Source: Gnetum montanum (taxonomy: Eukaryota; Streptophyta; Gnetopsida; Gnetales; Gnetaceae). Taken from it: a DNA stretch of 64,000 nt. The position numbers and the translations under genes were made by a program. This document shows positions 11,847-23,865 of the stretch, one piece after another. How positions within the stretch are numbered: the first letter of the stretch is position 1; every line of letters begins with the position of its first letter. The notes under the pieces were generated by a model, which saw nothing but the letters and a program-made list of their open reading frames with translations, was not told where the DNA came from and did no database searches. The stretch covers positions 1,585,441-1,649,440 of the forward strand of contig MNCI01004661.1 of the NCBI GenBank assembly GCA_015680685.1, written 5' to 3'.

Positions 11847-12689
11847 TGATGAGCGGTGAGGTAACCCTACTCTCAACCATATGAATATGAGCATTTCATG
11901 CATGATCCAGTCGAATTCCAAGGACTAAGTGCCTATGCATCTTTGTGGAACAATAATGGGTTGATTAATCAATGTCTTCCCAAACTTACTTGTATGTCAT
12001 GGTTGTATGGTTAAGTAAGCTGGAGGCATATGATTTTTATGGATTTTATGTGTTTTATATCCTGTGCTAATAAGGAGGGAAGAGAGAGATAACTAAGTAA
12101 CTAATCTAATTTAACTATTCATTAACTAAGTTCTAAGTACTCCTAACACTAGTATCCATTCCCACTTGCTGTACACATCTTAAACCAGTGCAATGCTGTT
12201 GGGATTACCAAACACCAATCATTACTGGGTTACCAAGCACTACATGCATGCTCAAAGCAGTCGTACTAAGTGTATTTAACTAAGAAAGTTGTAGGGTGAG
12301 AGAAATCATTAATTAACTATGAAATAATTAAGCATTAAATAATAATTAACACTAATTAATCTTTGGTGTATGTTGCAAAGTTTATCATAAAGTTCATCTA
12401 TATTGCCGTACACAAAGTGTGCTCAGGTACACAATGCTTGAGTAAAGATCTGTTCGCTCTATGACTCCTACTGCTAGCACGCAGAAATAATTCTAACTCT
12501 GGATGGAGAAAATGGCAAGAGTTTGGCTAAGGGACTAACTTCTAATTGTGGAAACCAAGGGTGTTGCCTCTTATTTATAGATAAGGAGATAGGCCGCGAT
12601 ATCAGGTATCCAATATTGCATGGTCAATTTGATATTGCAGACGCGATATTGCAGAAATGATATCATGTATGCGATATCATGATTCATCA
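11847..12689 (-). repeat. 3' LTR of element B
   Basis: Begins TGATGAGCGG and ends ATTCATCA on the + strand, 843 bp. The U3 array (12590-12685) has CGCGATATC, GATATTGC, ATGATATCAT (12657-12666, perfect palindrome) and GCGATATCAT. A TATA box (TATAAATAAG on -) lies near 12572-12585. Confidence 0.85.
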
Positions 12690-14612
12690 TACCCCCATGA
12701 CTGAATGAAAACTTGTCCTCAAGTTCCTTACAAAATATTGGGAAGGTATGGGATTATTGACTGAATGACTATTGATGATGGAATGGGGTGAATGACTCAA
12801 CATGCCTAGTGAATGGACCAATAATACAATATATGATAGCATTAGTGTTCACAACCACAAAAGTGAACACTATACATAAATGACATACAACCTTATTTGG
12901 TAGCTAGAAGAGAAGAAGGAGAGAGAGAAAAAAATGAGATGTGTTGCTGCCGATGCCAATATTGCAGCTATCATTGTTCATCCATAGCCATGCAACCAAT
13001 CTTGCTCCTTTCGTAAACGTTCCAATTTCGGTCCATCCTAAGTGCATCCTCTAGGCACAATCCATTGTTGTATGATCACCATTTGCACATACAACACAGT
13101 CACAAATGAGCGAGGGTAGATAAATCACAATGTAGTTGATACCTTGCTTCAATGTGAAGTGCATTGGCTGAGTTGTGATTATGGTAGATACTAGTTTTGG
13201 AGTTTTAACATTGGTAACTACCTAAGGTGTAGGGGTTAGGAAAAACTGAAAAATTTTGTGCTTGGGCCCCCATGACTAAGAGCAAACCTCCAGTAGCAAA
13301 AGGGTGGAGAAAGATAAGGAATAAGAAAGGTGGAGAAAAAGTAACAACGACAATGCCAGTAAAATGGATATCATGGATGGGGATGAAACAAAAATTGTTG
13401 ATTATAGAAAATGTTTAAGGAAAAGAAGTTAACAAATACACCAAAAAGGAATGCTAGTGGGTCCTCCCCAAAGTAGGCTCATGCCTTTAGTGCCTTGACA
13501 GACCCACAAACCAAAGAGTCCTTAGGCTCTAGGAATGTTAATTAGAAGCAAGAGTTAAAAAATTACCCATAAGAAATTACCTAGGAAGAACAATGCATCA
13601 ATCAAGATACAGAATAATGATAAAATTGGCAATGAGGTGAGAAATGGAAAAGAAATATGGAGAGTAGAGAATGGAATGGAAACCTAAGAACAAGGTTGTG
13701 TAAAGTCCCTTGTGTGTTTCTTGGTTAATGTGATTGAGTGGAACTCGTTCCAAATCCAGACTGAAACCAACGAAATTCAGTGACCTTGCATCAACACATT
13801 TGACCAACACATCCTCTTAGAGTAACAAGAATGCCTCTATAAAGAGTCACAACCATTCCAAGGAGAGTAAGATGGAGTACCAGGAAGCGAGAAGGGGCCT
13901 TAGTTAGAGAGAACCTTCAAGCATGGATAACATGTCTTTCCAGTGCCATAACCAATGCATGTAGCCCAAGATCATTATTGTGTCTAAGGGGTGTGCTTTG
14001 AATTCTCACTATTTTTTGTGTGTTTTTCACATGAGAACCACACTATGTAGAGACTTATTTTTATGAACTCAACTTTCGGTGATTTGATGAATGGTCAAAA
14101 TGACGAAAAACCCAAAGAAAAAGTATCAAAGAACTCAAGAGAATAGCTAGTACAAATGCATAGAATCCCTTTGAAGTTATACCCTTTTCATCCTTTGAGT
14201 CGTTCATTAGTCTGAGAAATACCCAATCACCAATTCGTTAACAGTTTTATTAAAGAAAGGGACTATACAATTCCAAGCCAAGGGAGACCATAGGATTTTA
14301 TGGATGTATGAATGACATGGACTCATTGCTTGTTAATCAAAAGAACCATACCTTAATATCGACATCATACTTCAAAGGTAAAATCCAAACATTAGCAATC
14401 AATATGATATTATTCATACCACCATCATGAACACTTATTGGGTGACAAACAAAATAAAGTACTCACACAAAGAAATGGTAAAAATATGAAAGATCGTGTA
14501 AAAAAAAAATAAGAAAGATTAAAGAAATGTGCAAATAAATAAATAAATATGTGAAACAAAAATATGTAAAACAAAAATGTGTAAAAAAAAACTTAGAAAG
14601 AACTGAAGGCGT
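12690..14612 (-). other. 3' spacer of element B, no accessory gene
   Basis: Starts with the purine tract complement (tacccccatgact). Non-coding, with a low-complexity A/T run (AAATAAATAAAT, about 14495-14595). Only one isolated GATATC is seen (about 13367), so no internal promoter array. The homologous stretch in C2 is 43510-44423. Confidence 0.6.
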
Positions 14613-16680
14613 TCAATGATTACCAAGGGTGGCCATCTCCCCCATGACTGAATTGGAAGGAGGAGATTTAAAATAATGAGCAAGGTTGCCCACTTCCAGA
14701 GGTAGCATATGCTCTGGCTGACCTAAACTCATGGAAAGGTTTTGTTTATTGGACATTGACTAACAGTCTCTTATCTAGGCTCTTAGGTTGATATATGGTC
14801 ATGGACCCTAAAGAAAAGTTGCATAGATAATGTAAGGTCCTTCCCACAATGTTTGAAATTTGGTACGTTCTGACACATGTGTGGGGTTCTAGTAGAGAAC
14901 CTTATCTCCTAGCTAGTACTTAACTCTCCTAACTTTTAGGTCATGACGTTGTTTATTAAATGCCTTTTGCAACTCATTAGATGATAGGGTAGCTAGTTGG
15001 TTCTCGTCTAGCAAGTTAAGAGTCATCAACCTTTGTTTTTGTGCTAAATCAAGGTCAAGGTTGAGGTCACATGGTGTGGCTAGTGTACAGAGCTCGGTTT
15101 GGATAGGGAGCATTGGAAGTTTTCCATACACTAGCTTGTAGGAAGAGTAGCCTATATGGAGTTTCCATGTGGAGCGATATGCCCACAGAGCATCATTCAG
15201 TTTAGTGCTCCAATCTCACCTATATTTGCTAATAGTTCTAGTTAGTATCTTGGTAATCTCCTTGTTTGTGACCTCAGCTTGACCGTTTTCTTAGGGGTGG
15301 TATGGTGTAGTCAATTTGTGCTCAACCCCTAATCGTTGCATTAGCTTTCGAAAAGTTGCACCTGTAAAGTGTGTACCATTATCTGAGATAAGTGCACGTA
15401 GCACACCAAACCTGTTGACGACTTGTTGTTGAACAAATTGTGTAGCTATAGAGGATGTGCAATCTTTAACGATAGATGCTTTAGCCCATTTTTTAAAGTA
15501 GTTTATGGAAAGTACGATGTAATCTTTTCCATTGGACATTGGCGTAATGGGCCCCATGAAATCAATCCCCCAAATGTCGAAGGGTTCTAGCGGTTGAATC
15601 CATTATTGTAGACCCTCCATTCTAGCAATCATTCCCCCATCACGTTGGCAGCGTTCTCAAGATTGGATGAATTGATGGGTGTCTTGGAACAAAGTAGGCC
15701 AATAATACCTTGCAAGCATGATCTTAATAACCGTTTGTCTCCCAACATAGTGACCCTCACAAGGGCCCTCATGAGCATCTTGGAGAACTCTTAGTTGATC
15801 TCTATCAAGAACACACCATCGAACCAAGCCATCGGGACATACCTTGTAAAGTTATCCATTGATTTCCATAAAGTACTTGGTTCTGTGAAGAAACTGTTGT
15901 TTCTTCTTAAGGTCTAACTCTTGTGGTGTTTTTTGGGTAAGGAGATAGGTCAGAATGCTACTGTACCAGTTTGTCTCCATGGGTGATTGGTCATTCACGA
16001 CACTGGCAAAGAGAAACTCATCAGGGAAGTGATTGGAAATATGATACTCATCCTCTTTGCCATCCCAGTGCAATTGAGATAAATGATTAACAACTATGTT
16101 CTCAGTGCCTTTACGATTGACCATCGTTAGATCAAACTCTTGTAGGATTACCATCCATCGTATAATATGGGGGCTTACCATTAGCTTATTCATGAGGAAC
16201 CAAATTGCACTATGATATGTGTGTATGGATACTTTGTATCCTAATACATAGTGCCTAAATTTTTCTAGTGCAAACACTACAGCCATTAATTCGTTTTCTA
16301 TAGTAGTGTAGTTAAGTTGTGCACCAGCTATACTTCTACTTGCATAGTGGATGTAATCAGGGCATTTTGATCATCTAACTATGTAATTACGGCTTCTAAG
16401 GCATATTTGGACGTATTATTCATGACATGGAATGGTTTGGACCAGTCAAGAGTTTGTAGAATGGGTGTTTCTACTAGCTTCTACTTTAAATTTTGGAAGG
16501 CTAGTTCGCATTCCCTTGTCCACTTGAAGGGTACATCCTTTTTCGTTAACTCTACCAATGGTTTGGAAACATTCAAAAAGTTCTCTATGAATCTCCTATA
16601 GTAGCTAATGTGTCCAAGGAATGACCAAACATCTTTGATAGTTTTTGGTTTAGGGTTTAGTCTTTGGAAGTCGATCATTG
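14613..16680 (-). pseudogene. pol: Pol fragment of element B: RT C-terminus, RNase H, integrase
   Basis: On the minus strand the order is RT thumb (TIKDVWSFLGHISYYRRFIENF, 16660-16550), RNase H (ALEKFRHYVLGYKVSIHTYHSAIWF, about 16270-16180), the integrase zinc-binding region (HEGPCEGHYVGRQ, about 15760) and the integrase core. The core shows GIDFMGPITPMSNGK, SDNGTHF and NGQAEVTNKEI, so the second Asp and the Glu of the DDE triad are in place. The frame from 16286 to the stop at 14613 is continuous apart from several stops; the RT piece is in another frame. The RNase H TDH motif reads TYH, losing the Asp. The first RT two-thirds are absent. Confidence 0.85.
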
Positions 16681-17660
16681 TCCCATTGGGATTAGTGGAA
16701 GACATTGTTACCACTATTTGTGGGTGGTTGTACCCAGCTGACTTCCTAGTAATTCAGGTATACAATGGTAAGGGGGACTTCCTAATCATAATGGAAAGAG
16801 CATGGCTAAGCACCATCAATGCACACCTAGGAATCCACGATCTTTCCCTAGAAATATCAAAGGAAAATACATTCGAAAAGATCGAGGAGAAGAAATTTTT
16901 GTGCATTGCATACAGTGACATAAGGTGTAATTGCGTGCAGAGGTTATGGTGTGTGCAAAGTTTAGCATTTCCTGCATGCAATTAGTGTGCATAAGTGATT
17001 AACATTCAAAGATGCCTATATGCAACAACCACATGATAGGAAGACACCTAGTGGCTAGTAGCTGATCAAGAAAGTAGTTCAGTCATATGCATGGAACCAA
17101 TTGAGGGTTTGACTTGCACTTACATCGATAGTGTAGACACATTAGAACAAGTCCACTACGAACTTCCAAGTCTTAAACTTGAAAATGTCAATTGGGGGAA
17201 GTTGGAAATCCTTGAGAAATTTATGCAGGAGTCCCTTGAGCTGAAACTATTGCCCACCGGTATGGAATACATGTTCATTATGGAATACATGTTCCTTAAA
17301 AATGAAAAATCAGTAATTATCAATGTTAAGCTTACTCCTCAATAGAAAGAAGATTTTCTGAAGGTAATCAATAGATGGTCAAAAGCTTCACTTGGTCATA
17401 TCTTGAAATTAATTGGAATAGATTCTAGGATATGCCAACATAGGATTTACACCGAACCCTCCATGAAGCCTCAAAGACAACCGTAGAGGCATTTGAACCC
17501 AAAGTTGAAGCAAGTAGTCAAGGAAGAAATCGAATAGCTTCTCAAGGTTGGGTTCATATACCCCATTGCTGATAGCGAATGGGTTAGCTCCTTAGTTATT
17601 GTGCTTAAAAAGGGAGGCAAATGGAGGGTGTGCGTAGATTTCATGCTACTAAATATACCT
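16680..17660 (+). pseudogene. pol: Protease C-terminal half and RT N-terminus (Athila-like)
   Basis: Reads IPLGLVEDI-like (VPLGLVEDIVTT), then DFLVIQVYNGKGDFLIIMERAWL, the post-active-site part of the retroviral-type protease; the catalytic DSG lies before the breakpoint and is absent. After a linker with ten or so breaks comes the RT start: IDSRICQHRIYTEPSMKPQR, KQVVKEEIE, GFIYPIADSEWVSSLVIV and WRVCVDF. RT stops there. A 14-bp direct repeat (tggaatacatgttc at 17263 and 17280) marks a small internal duplication. Confidence 0.8.
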
Positions 17661-17836
17661 CAAGCTTACTTAAGCATACAATCGTGACATATAGGTAAGC
17701 TTGGGAAGACAATGATCAACCAACCCGTCCTTGTTCCACAAGGGTACATAAGCACTTAGTCCTTGGAATTCGACTAGATCGTGCATGAAACACTCGTATT
17801 CGTATGGTTGAGCGTAAGGGTACCTCATCGCTCATC
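16680..17836 (+). mobile_element. Chimeric + strand fragment: protease, RT N-terminus, LTR end
   Basis: Lies head-to-head with element B. Internal Athila-like sequence (16680-17660) is fused to the last 176 bp of an LTR in + orientation (17661-17836, from ctcaagcttacttaagcata to cgctcatca). The RT palm, RNase H, integrase and most of an LTR are missing between them. Its LTR end abuts the middle of element A's LTR remnant at 17837. It could be a rearranged part of B or of another element; no TSD was found. Confidence 0.7.
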
Positions 17837-18246
17837 AATTAGAAAATATTTAATAACTAATGGAAAACATTTAATAAATAATGGAAAACATTAAATGCAT
17901 AAATAAAATAACTAATCTATCCAAAGTGCTACAAGGTTTATCAGAAAGCTCATCATTATTACTGCATACATGGTGCTCAGGTACAATAATGTTCAAATAA
18001 AGATCCGTACACTAAATGACTCTTGCTCTGGGCACTCAGGGAAAAATTCTAACTTTCAAATGGAAAAACTACAAGAGCTTTGCTACAACTACAATCTCTA
18101 CTTGCCATAAATGTGGTTGCATGAGAGTATTTATAGCCAAAAACCAACACTGCGTCGATGGATCCTCATTGATGCATGGTAAGATGCGTTGATTAGGCCT
18201 TGTTGATGAGGCCTTGTTGATGTAGCCAATTGATCGCAACTCATCA
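17837..18246 (-). repeat. 3' LTR remnant of element A
   Basis: Matches 60490-60930, from aaaatatttaataactaatgg to gatcgcaactcatca. The U5-side half is lost at the junction with the + strand fragment. The U3 array (18150-18246) holds TTGATGAGGCCTTGTTGATG at 18203-18222. Confidence 0.8.
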
Positions 18247-18463
18247 TACCCCCATGACTGAATGAAAACTTGTCCTCAAGTTCTTTTACAAAATTGGGAA
18301 GGTATGGGGCTATTGATTAAATTTTCTTTAAACAAAACAAACAAACTAACTTGAGAAAAAATGGAATCCCTGGTGTATGGATCCACACATTACAAAAAAT
18401 GAAGGTGTTTAGGACACAAAATTGAACACCATGACTCAGCTCTTCAAAACTAGACAACACATT
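18247..18463 (-). other. 3' terminal spacer of element A, cut by N2
   Basis: Opens with the purine tract complement tacccccatgact and continues as non-coding DNA up to the N2 target duplication ACATT (18459-18463). The other side of the cut resumes at 48674. Confidence 0.75.
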
Positions 18464-19264
18464 TGATGAGTGGCTACGTACCCTTACACTCAACCATACG
18501 AATTTGAGCATTCATGCACAATCTGGTCAAACTCTATAGATGGGCTAGTTGTGGTATCTAGATAGTTACACGTTGATCACAATTTGTTGTCTTTCCACCT
18601 AGACTAGTATTTGCTTTGTCATGTATGGTTTAGTCTAGAGTGAGACGTATGATGTGGTCGTAAACTAGTGCTACTCCTAGAGGAAATGGAAAATAACTTG
18701 TTTAAGCTAATAGGGGATGAGAGAAGATAATCTAAGCTAGCCTAAGTGTGATCAGCATCTGTACACATCTTTGACCTCATGTACTACTACTGGGATTACC
18801 AAGCGCATGTCCTAGGTACGCTACTGGGATACCAAGTAGTCACACTTAAATGCTCCTGATTGTGTTGTACTCATTCTGCATTTAATAATGGGGATAGGAA
18901 ATGAAGGTAGATAAATATTAATTAAGAAAGCAATAAATAAAAATAATAGTAAGAAATTAAAACTAAGTGAATGGTGCAATGATGAAGTAATCTTGATCTT
19001 TATTGCTAGTAATGTGTGTGTCCAAGTATGTCACACTTGAATAAAGGTTCTGTACAATTACAATCATCACACTACGGACATGCACTAGGGAAAGGGTTGA
19101 GATGGACTAAAAATGAACATAAAGACTCTACTTCTACACTTACTGACTTTAACACCCTTCCTGTGTTCCCAAATGTGTATTTATATGCTTACACAAGAGT
19201 CACGATATCATTTATTTGATATCATTATCCAGGCCGTGATATCCCATACCCGATATCAAGGGTC
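18464..19264 (-). repeat. 3' LTR of N2, U3 end deleted
   Basis: Begins TGATGAGTGG and matches 47805-48590. It stops after gatatcaagggtcc, where it is fused directly to the accessory ORF 3' end; the rest of U3 and the purine tract are missing. Confidence 0.85.
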
Positions 19265-19690
19265 CTAGTGGTGGTGGCTTCTCCATGGGTGCTTCTCCTT
19301 TGTCTTGTGCTTCAGGCTTCTGAGATTGATACCGTTGAAGAAGTGCTTGACATTTCTCCTCTTCTATCTGAGGATTACGAGCCATCCATGCTGATGTTCC
19401 AATGTTTGATGGAGTTAGCACTTCCCATGGACATGACAGATATGGGAACACTTGATTAGCCTTGACATGCCATGCTGCAAATAGCCATTGTTCCTCTTCA
19501 TAGGCTTGAGCCCTGACCTCTCCACCTTTTACTTGGCTAGATTGTGCAGTGATAAAGTCCCCTAATGGATGCTAAATGATTGTGCCTCTTGATCTGCATG
19601 TTCTACATGAGGTCCTTGACCTCTACCTTCCCCTGGGCATTCAGTTGCACCTTGAGAATGTCCTTCTTTTTGTCCTCTTTTAGGGGTCAT
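19265..19690 (-). pseudogene. Accessory ORF remnant of N2, internally deleted
   Basis: On minus, ATG at 19690 opens a start like those of element 1 and A (MTPKRGQKEGH against MAPKHGQQEGP). About 110 codons later it passes into the C-terminal block CPWEVLTPSNIGTSAWM and PMEKPPPLG. The transposon-protein-like domain and the coiled coil are gone, so some 2.3 kb has been deleted relative to element 1. Confidence 0.75.
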
Positions 19691-20044
19691 CTATAATCAC
19701 ACAAAGATCAATTGTTAGTAAGGTTGTTAAACAAAGTTTAATTATTTCATACCTTATTCATTACCTTTAATAAATGTTGAATTCTTTGCTTATTATGATT
19801 TTAGAGTTAGGAATTTTTTTAAGGAAGTTGCCCTAAAAGTTTAATGTCGGACTTGATTTGTTTAGGTGACACAGAAAAGGACATGTAATGGTTTTGAGGA
19901 ATGTGTGATAAAATGATGACAAAGGAAAGAATAGATTTGGCAATGAAGTACTCAAAGGGTATAAAATGATGTGGTGGTGTGCAACAAGTACAAATTACAA
20001 AAGTCATGCAAGTGGATCCTCCCCAAAGCAGGTTCCTACCTATC
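19691..20044 (-). other. Spacer piece of N2 left of element T
   Basis: Non-coding; contains ggatcctccccaaagcagg, the counterpart of 7035-7075 in element 1. No GATATC array was found, so N2 appears to have lost the internal promoter block. It ends at the T target duplication ATGCC (20045-20049). Confidence 0.65.
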
Positions 20045-20049
20045 ATGCC

Positions 20050-21281
20050 TGTACCTTCCGAAATCATTGGTCTCTGGTTGGAAGGAAACAGAGACTGGGG
20101 GATCACCGGACATGCACAGAAGACCCTACCTTCGCTTGAGGGCAAGCTAGAATTAATGAAGGTAGAGTACCTTGAGTGGTCCACACACGGATCAGGCAAG
20201 GATTTCCCCAAACGTACACCAAGGTGCTATACACTGGGTTATACGTGAATGGTGTAACAGGTGTAAAATAGAGCGTAAACAGCGTAACAGATGCGAACAG
20301 AGCATAAATGTAAAAGAGAGTAAATAGAATACATGCAACAATTAATACAAAATTGTAATAGATTTTAGGAAGAAAATGTAACAATGCTATTTCAAAATGA
20401 GAGTTACAATGCACCGGTCTAACGCAGTTGTGGCTTTGACACAAGGCGGACGAATAGCCCCGATGGATGTAGGGATGACTATGGGCTGGTTCACACTGTA
20501 GGCATAGCGTAGAGGCTGTATGCTCAGCGTACAGGGTTGTCCAGCATACAAGGTTCTCTGCTCTGGTTCTTAGCATCTTTGTTTTTCTCTGGTTTTTGCT
20601 CAAAATTTCCAACCTCCTTGATCTAGTGAAAAATTGGGGTTTTTATACAGGTTTTGACATTAGACTCGAGTTGGGTGACATGTGGCGCGTTGACCGAGTG
20701 CAAAAGAATAAAATTTAGAAGTGTACATGTTACATTTGCTGGGTGTATACGCTAGTGTATGTTGGGCATATACGCTGATGGTTGCTGGGCGTATACGCTG
20801 ATGGTTGCTCCGCTCGTGTGAGTTGTTACCTTGTACCAAATCTTGCTCTGCAGTGCTGTTTCCATGTTGTCTTCGAGGATTACGTGCCGGGTGTATACAT
20901 CAGTTGTACCTGCTAAAGGTACATGTGAGGCATCTATGCTGGGCGTATACACTGAGCATGTACGCTAGGGATGCAATCTGGGGCGTATATGTTGGGCGTA
21001 TACGCCCAACGTATATGCTATGAGCATCGGGCATATACGCTGGGCGTATACGTTGAGAATACATACTTAGTGTAAACTAAGTATTTCAAGCTCCGAAGTT
21101 GCCAGGTTTGCTAGCAGATGCTGTAGTCGTCTGTGGGTCCCAGAGACCTGCTTCTTGTTGAGTTCGACTTCGCTTGAAGCTGTCTACGGGGCCCTCAAGC
21201 TTTAGCCATGCTGAGGAATGTCATTACTTAGCCCGGTTCTTATTGGAGAAGTACTAAGCTTGAAATTTTTGTGGTGTTTCA
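20050..21281 (-). repeat. 3' LTR of element T
   Basis: 1232 bp, pairs with 37331-38606. On minus it begins TGAAACACC and ends GGTACA. U3 dyad array at about 20735-21060; TATA box GTATAAAA near 20641-20648. A 169-codon frame (20612-20103, -) fills R-U5. Confidence 0.93.
20735..21060 (-). promoter_or_regulatory. GCGTATACGC array in U3 of T 3' LTR
   Basis: About ten GCGTATACGC-like decamers and half-sites (GGGCGTATAC, CATATACGC). GTTGGGCGTATACGCCCAAC at 20991-21010 is a perfect 20-bp palindrome. The array lies directly upstream (on -) of the TATA box, the same layout as the GATATC arrays of the Athila-like LTRs but with another core sequence. Confidence 0.75.
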
Positions 21282-22320
21282 TTGGCTCCTCTTTGTTGAC
21301 GCTTGGAGGAATCAACCCGAGAAGCATCGACAAAGAAGTGCAAAACACCACAAGTAATTCGATAAAGACTTTGTCCTTTGCCACTTGACTAGACATCATT
21401 GTACCGTGTTCAGTAGTACATGGAAGTGGGGAAGTGAAATCTGTAGCTAGATAGGTATATGGAGATTGTGGGGATTGAGAACTGACCAAGGGATTGTGCT
21501 TGGTAAAGGGGATGCGCTGGTGTGTATCATGCTGATCCTTGTCAATAGCCATTATTTAGCAGACTTGAAATCAAGACATGCGATGTGCATCCTTTGGTGG
21601 AACAAAAGCTCTTGGTAGTGTCCAAGAAGACTTGTTGGCGAGACCAAAGCCACGTGATGATGTGTTGCATTCTTTGGAGGAATAGGGCCCTTGTTTAGTG
21701 TTTTATGGGGAACCTATTGGCGGAGAGCCAAAGCCATGCAACTGGATGTTTCTTGATTGTTTTAGACATGAGCGTGTGCTCTTAAGACAACTACCATCCT
21801 GTCTTGTGTTTTATATGGGAAGGGATGATTTTTTTAAGAAGAAAATGTTTTGATCTTATACTCATGTTCAAGTGCTATGTTATGTGTTGCAACTGCTTAG
21901 AAATGTTACAGTGCGCAATAGTGTACTCAAAGTTTTGAGTGTACTGGGTGTATAAGAGGTGTGGCTAAGTGGAGTATGTCGATGGATAGATAGGAAATAG
22001 GCCAAGAAATGGGGATGTACTAGCAAATGGCTTGATTTAGTCTTGCCACATGTGCTGCGAACAACATCTCACCTTGCTACTTATGACGAAGTACATTATT
22101 GTACGAACACCTCTAAGTGTCATCCTACAAACACAACTCCAAGAAGACAAGAAAACCCTAAGTGAATAAGCAAACTTAGACTTAAAATAACTACTGATGA
22201 AACAAAGGCATCGGATGAGAGTTTAGGCACTATATATGAATGGCGGAAATGTTGGTAGGATTGGCAGATGGCGAGCGATGCAGCGATTCTGATGTAGTTT
22301 GTATGCAACCATGGATTGAA
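21282..22320 (-). other. 3' spacer of element T
   Basis: No coding sequence recognised. It contains an imperfect duplication of about 82 bp (21585-21660 and 21667-21745; shared landmarks TGCATYCTTTGG, TTGGCG, CCAAAGCCA). Confidence 0.55.
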
Positions 22321-22337
22321 ATATCAGAGATGAACTT

Positions 22338-22745
22338 GCCAGTTTATAGTCTTAGCAGACTATCATGGGTTAGTTTTATGTCATGACCCATTGGACATTT
22401 TCCGTTTAGCGTCGTGGAGGACGGTGCATTGCCAGTTTCTAGTCTTAGCGGACTATGAAGAGGCAAACCAGTTTATAGTCTTGGCGGACTCCGACAAGTG
22501 AGACTGTGGCAGTTTACTGTTATACTAGATGGATGCTAGTTTATTGTCATTGTAGATGCTGTGTGGTATCAGTTTACCATCATGATGCCAGGAAGAACTA
22601 TGGTATCAGTTTTAAGTCATGATTCCAGGACTGCTCTATGGTATTAGTTTATAGTCCTGACTCCAGGACTATTCTATGGTATCAGTTTACCATCATGATT
22701 CCAGGACGAACTGTGGTATCAGTTTATAGTCATGACGCCAGGACT
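22338..22745. repeat. Hairpin minisatellite array a of element T
   Basis: About twelve units, each led by AGTTTA (or AGTTTT) and followed by a short inverted repeat. Examples: ATAGTC ttagca GACTAT (22345-22362), ATGTC...GACAT, CGTC...GACG, and AGTCC tgactcca GGACT near 22653-22670. Unit length is about 36-40 bp in the second half, with the joiner CTATGGTATC. It lies between integrase and the 3' LTR. Confidence 0.8.
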
Positions 22746-22799
22746 CGCATGTACCTGAGCCCATACTCAAATATAGAACGGTTTCAGGAACAAGTGATT

Positions 22800-23850
22800 A
22801 GTAGGATTTGCAAGCTCATGCCCTTCCATATCAGCTAACTTGAATGCTCCGTTGTCGTATGCTTTGGTGACCAAGTAGGACCCTTCCTAGTTGGCTGAGA
22901 ATTTGTCCGGGTGTTCCCGAATGGCCTTAAGTACAAGGTCACCTTCTTTGATGGGGCGCTTATGAATGTCGTGCCGATGGCGTTGTCATTGCTATTTTTA
23001 GTACCATTCAATCTGATCGAGTGCACGTAATCACCGAATCCAAGTCAATGATGCGTAGATCATTGTTTTGCTTTTCGTCCAGGAGCCCGGAAAGTGTGAT
23101 CCTTAAAGATGGTACTTGCAATTCCAGAGGTAAAATAACTTCTGAACCGTAAACAAGGCTATATGGCGTTTTACCTGTTGAATTTTGATGTGTCGTGCGA
23201 TATGCCCACAATGCATATACCAGCTGTTCGTGCCATCTTCTGTTGCTTTGGGTAAGCATCTTTTTAAGTATTGTGATGATGGTTTTGTTTGTTGCCTCTA
23301 CTTGCCCATTGCTCTAAGGGTAGTAAGGGGATGAAAATGAGTTTTTAATCCCCAGGCTTTCATAGAAGGTTTTGGTTTCGACACTGCTAAATTTTGGCCC
23401 GTTGTCAGTGATAATGGTCATGGGAATGCCAAAATGGGTTACAATATTTTCGAGAATGAAGTTGCATACATGTTTAGATGTGGTCTTTCGAAGGGGTACA
23501 GCTTCTACCCACTTTGTGAAATATTCTATTACGGTTATGATGAAACTATACCCTATAGAAGATGAGGGTGTTATTGGTCTGATAAGGTCCAACCCCCACT
23601 TTTGAAAGGGCCACATGATTTTTGTTGTATGCAACTCATTTGGTGGGACATGGATTAGATTATTATGTATTTGACAAGTATTGCATGTTTTAACCTTGGA
23701 GAGACAATCATACTCCATGTGTGGCCAATAATAGCCTAGATGTATTATCTTTGTTGCCATTGCTTTTGGTGCTATGTGTCCTCCGCATAGTCTGTCGTGT
23801 ACTTGCTCAACAATGGTTTGGGCATTAGTACTACTAATGCATGTTAGCAA
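22800..23850 (-). pseudogene. pol: Integrase of element T
   Basis: On minus from about 23850. The zinc-binding region shows VHDRLCGGHIAPKAMATKII and CNTCQ (HHCC type), followed by the catalytic core with GLDLIRP, IITDNGPKFSS and NGQVEATNK, an intact D-D-E triad. It joins the double strands of the element's DNA to the host chromosome. One stop sits in YYP*SNGQVE, where CAA to TAA is the simplest origin; the frame continues through HEQLVYALWAYRTT and YSLVYGSEVILP to about 22835. The C-terminal part is then broken. Confidence 0.9.
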
Positions 23851-23865
23851 TATGCCTTCATAGGA

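Larger units (their letters stand above)
11847..16680 (-). mobile_element. Truncated Athila-like element B
   Basis: Read on the minus strand it runs RT C-terminus, RNase H, integrase, a 1.9-kb 3' spacer and a 3' LTR. No accessory ORF is present. The upstream half (gag, protease, RT fingers/palm, 5' LTR) is missing: at about 16680 the sequence switches to an opposite-strand protease. No target-site duplication can be tested because one end is lost. Confidence 0.85.

Noticed and set aside
16407-16985. Plus-strand ORFs 16407-16601 and the first part of 16608-16985
   Set aside because: They are shadows of the minus-strand RT of element B; only the part after about 16680 is real protease sequence.
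22338-22745. CRISPR-like array
   Set aside because: Unit length varies, there are no unique spacers of constant size, and the host is a plant retroelement.
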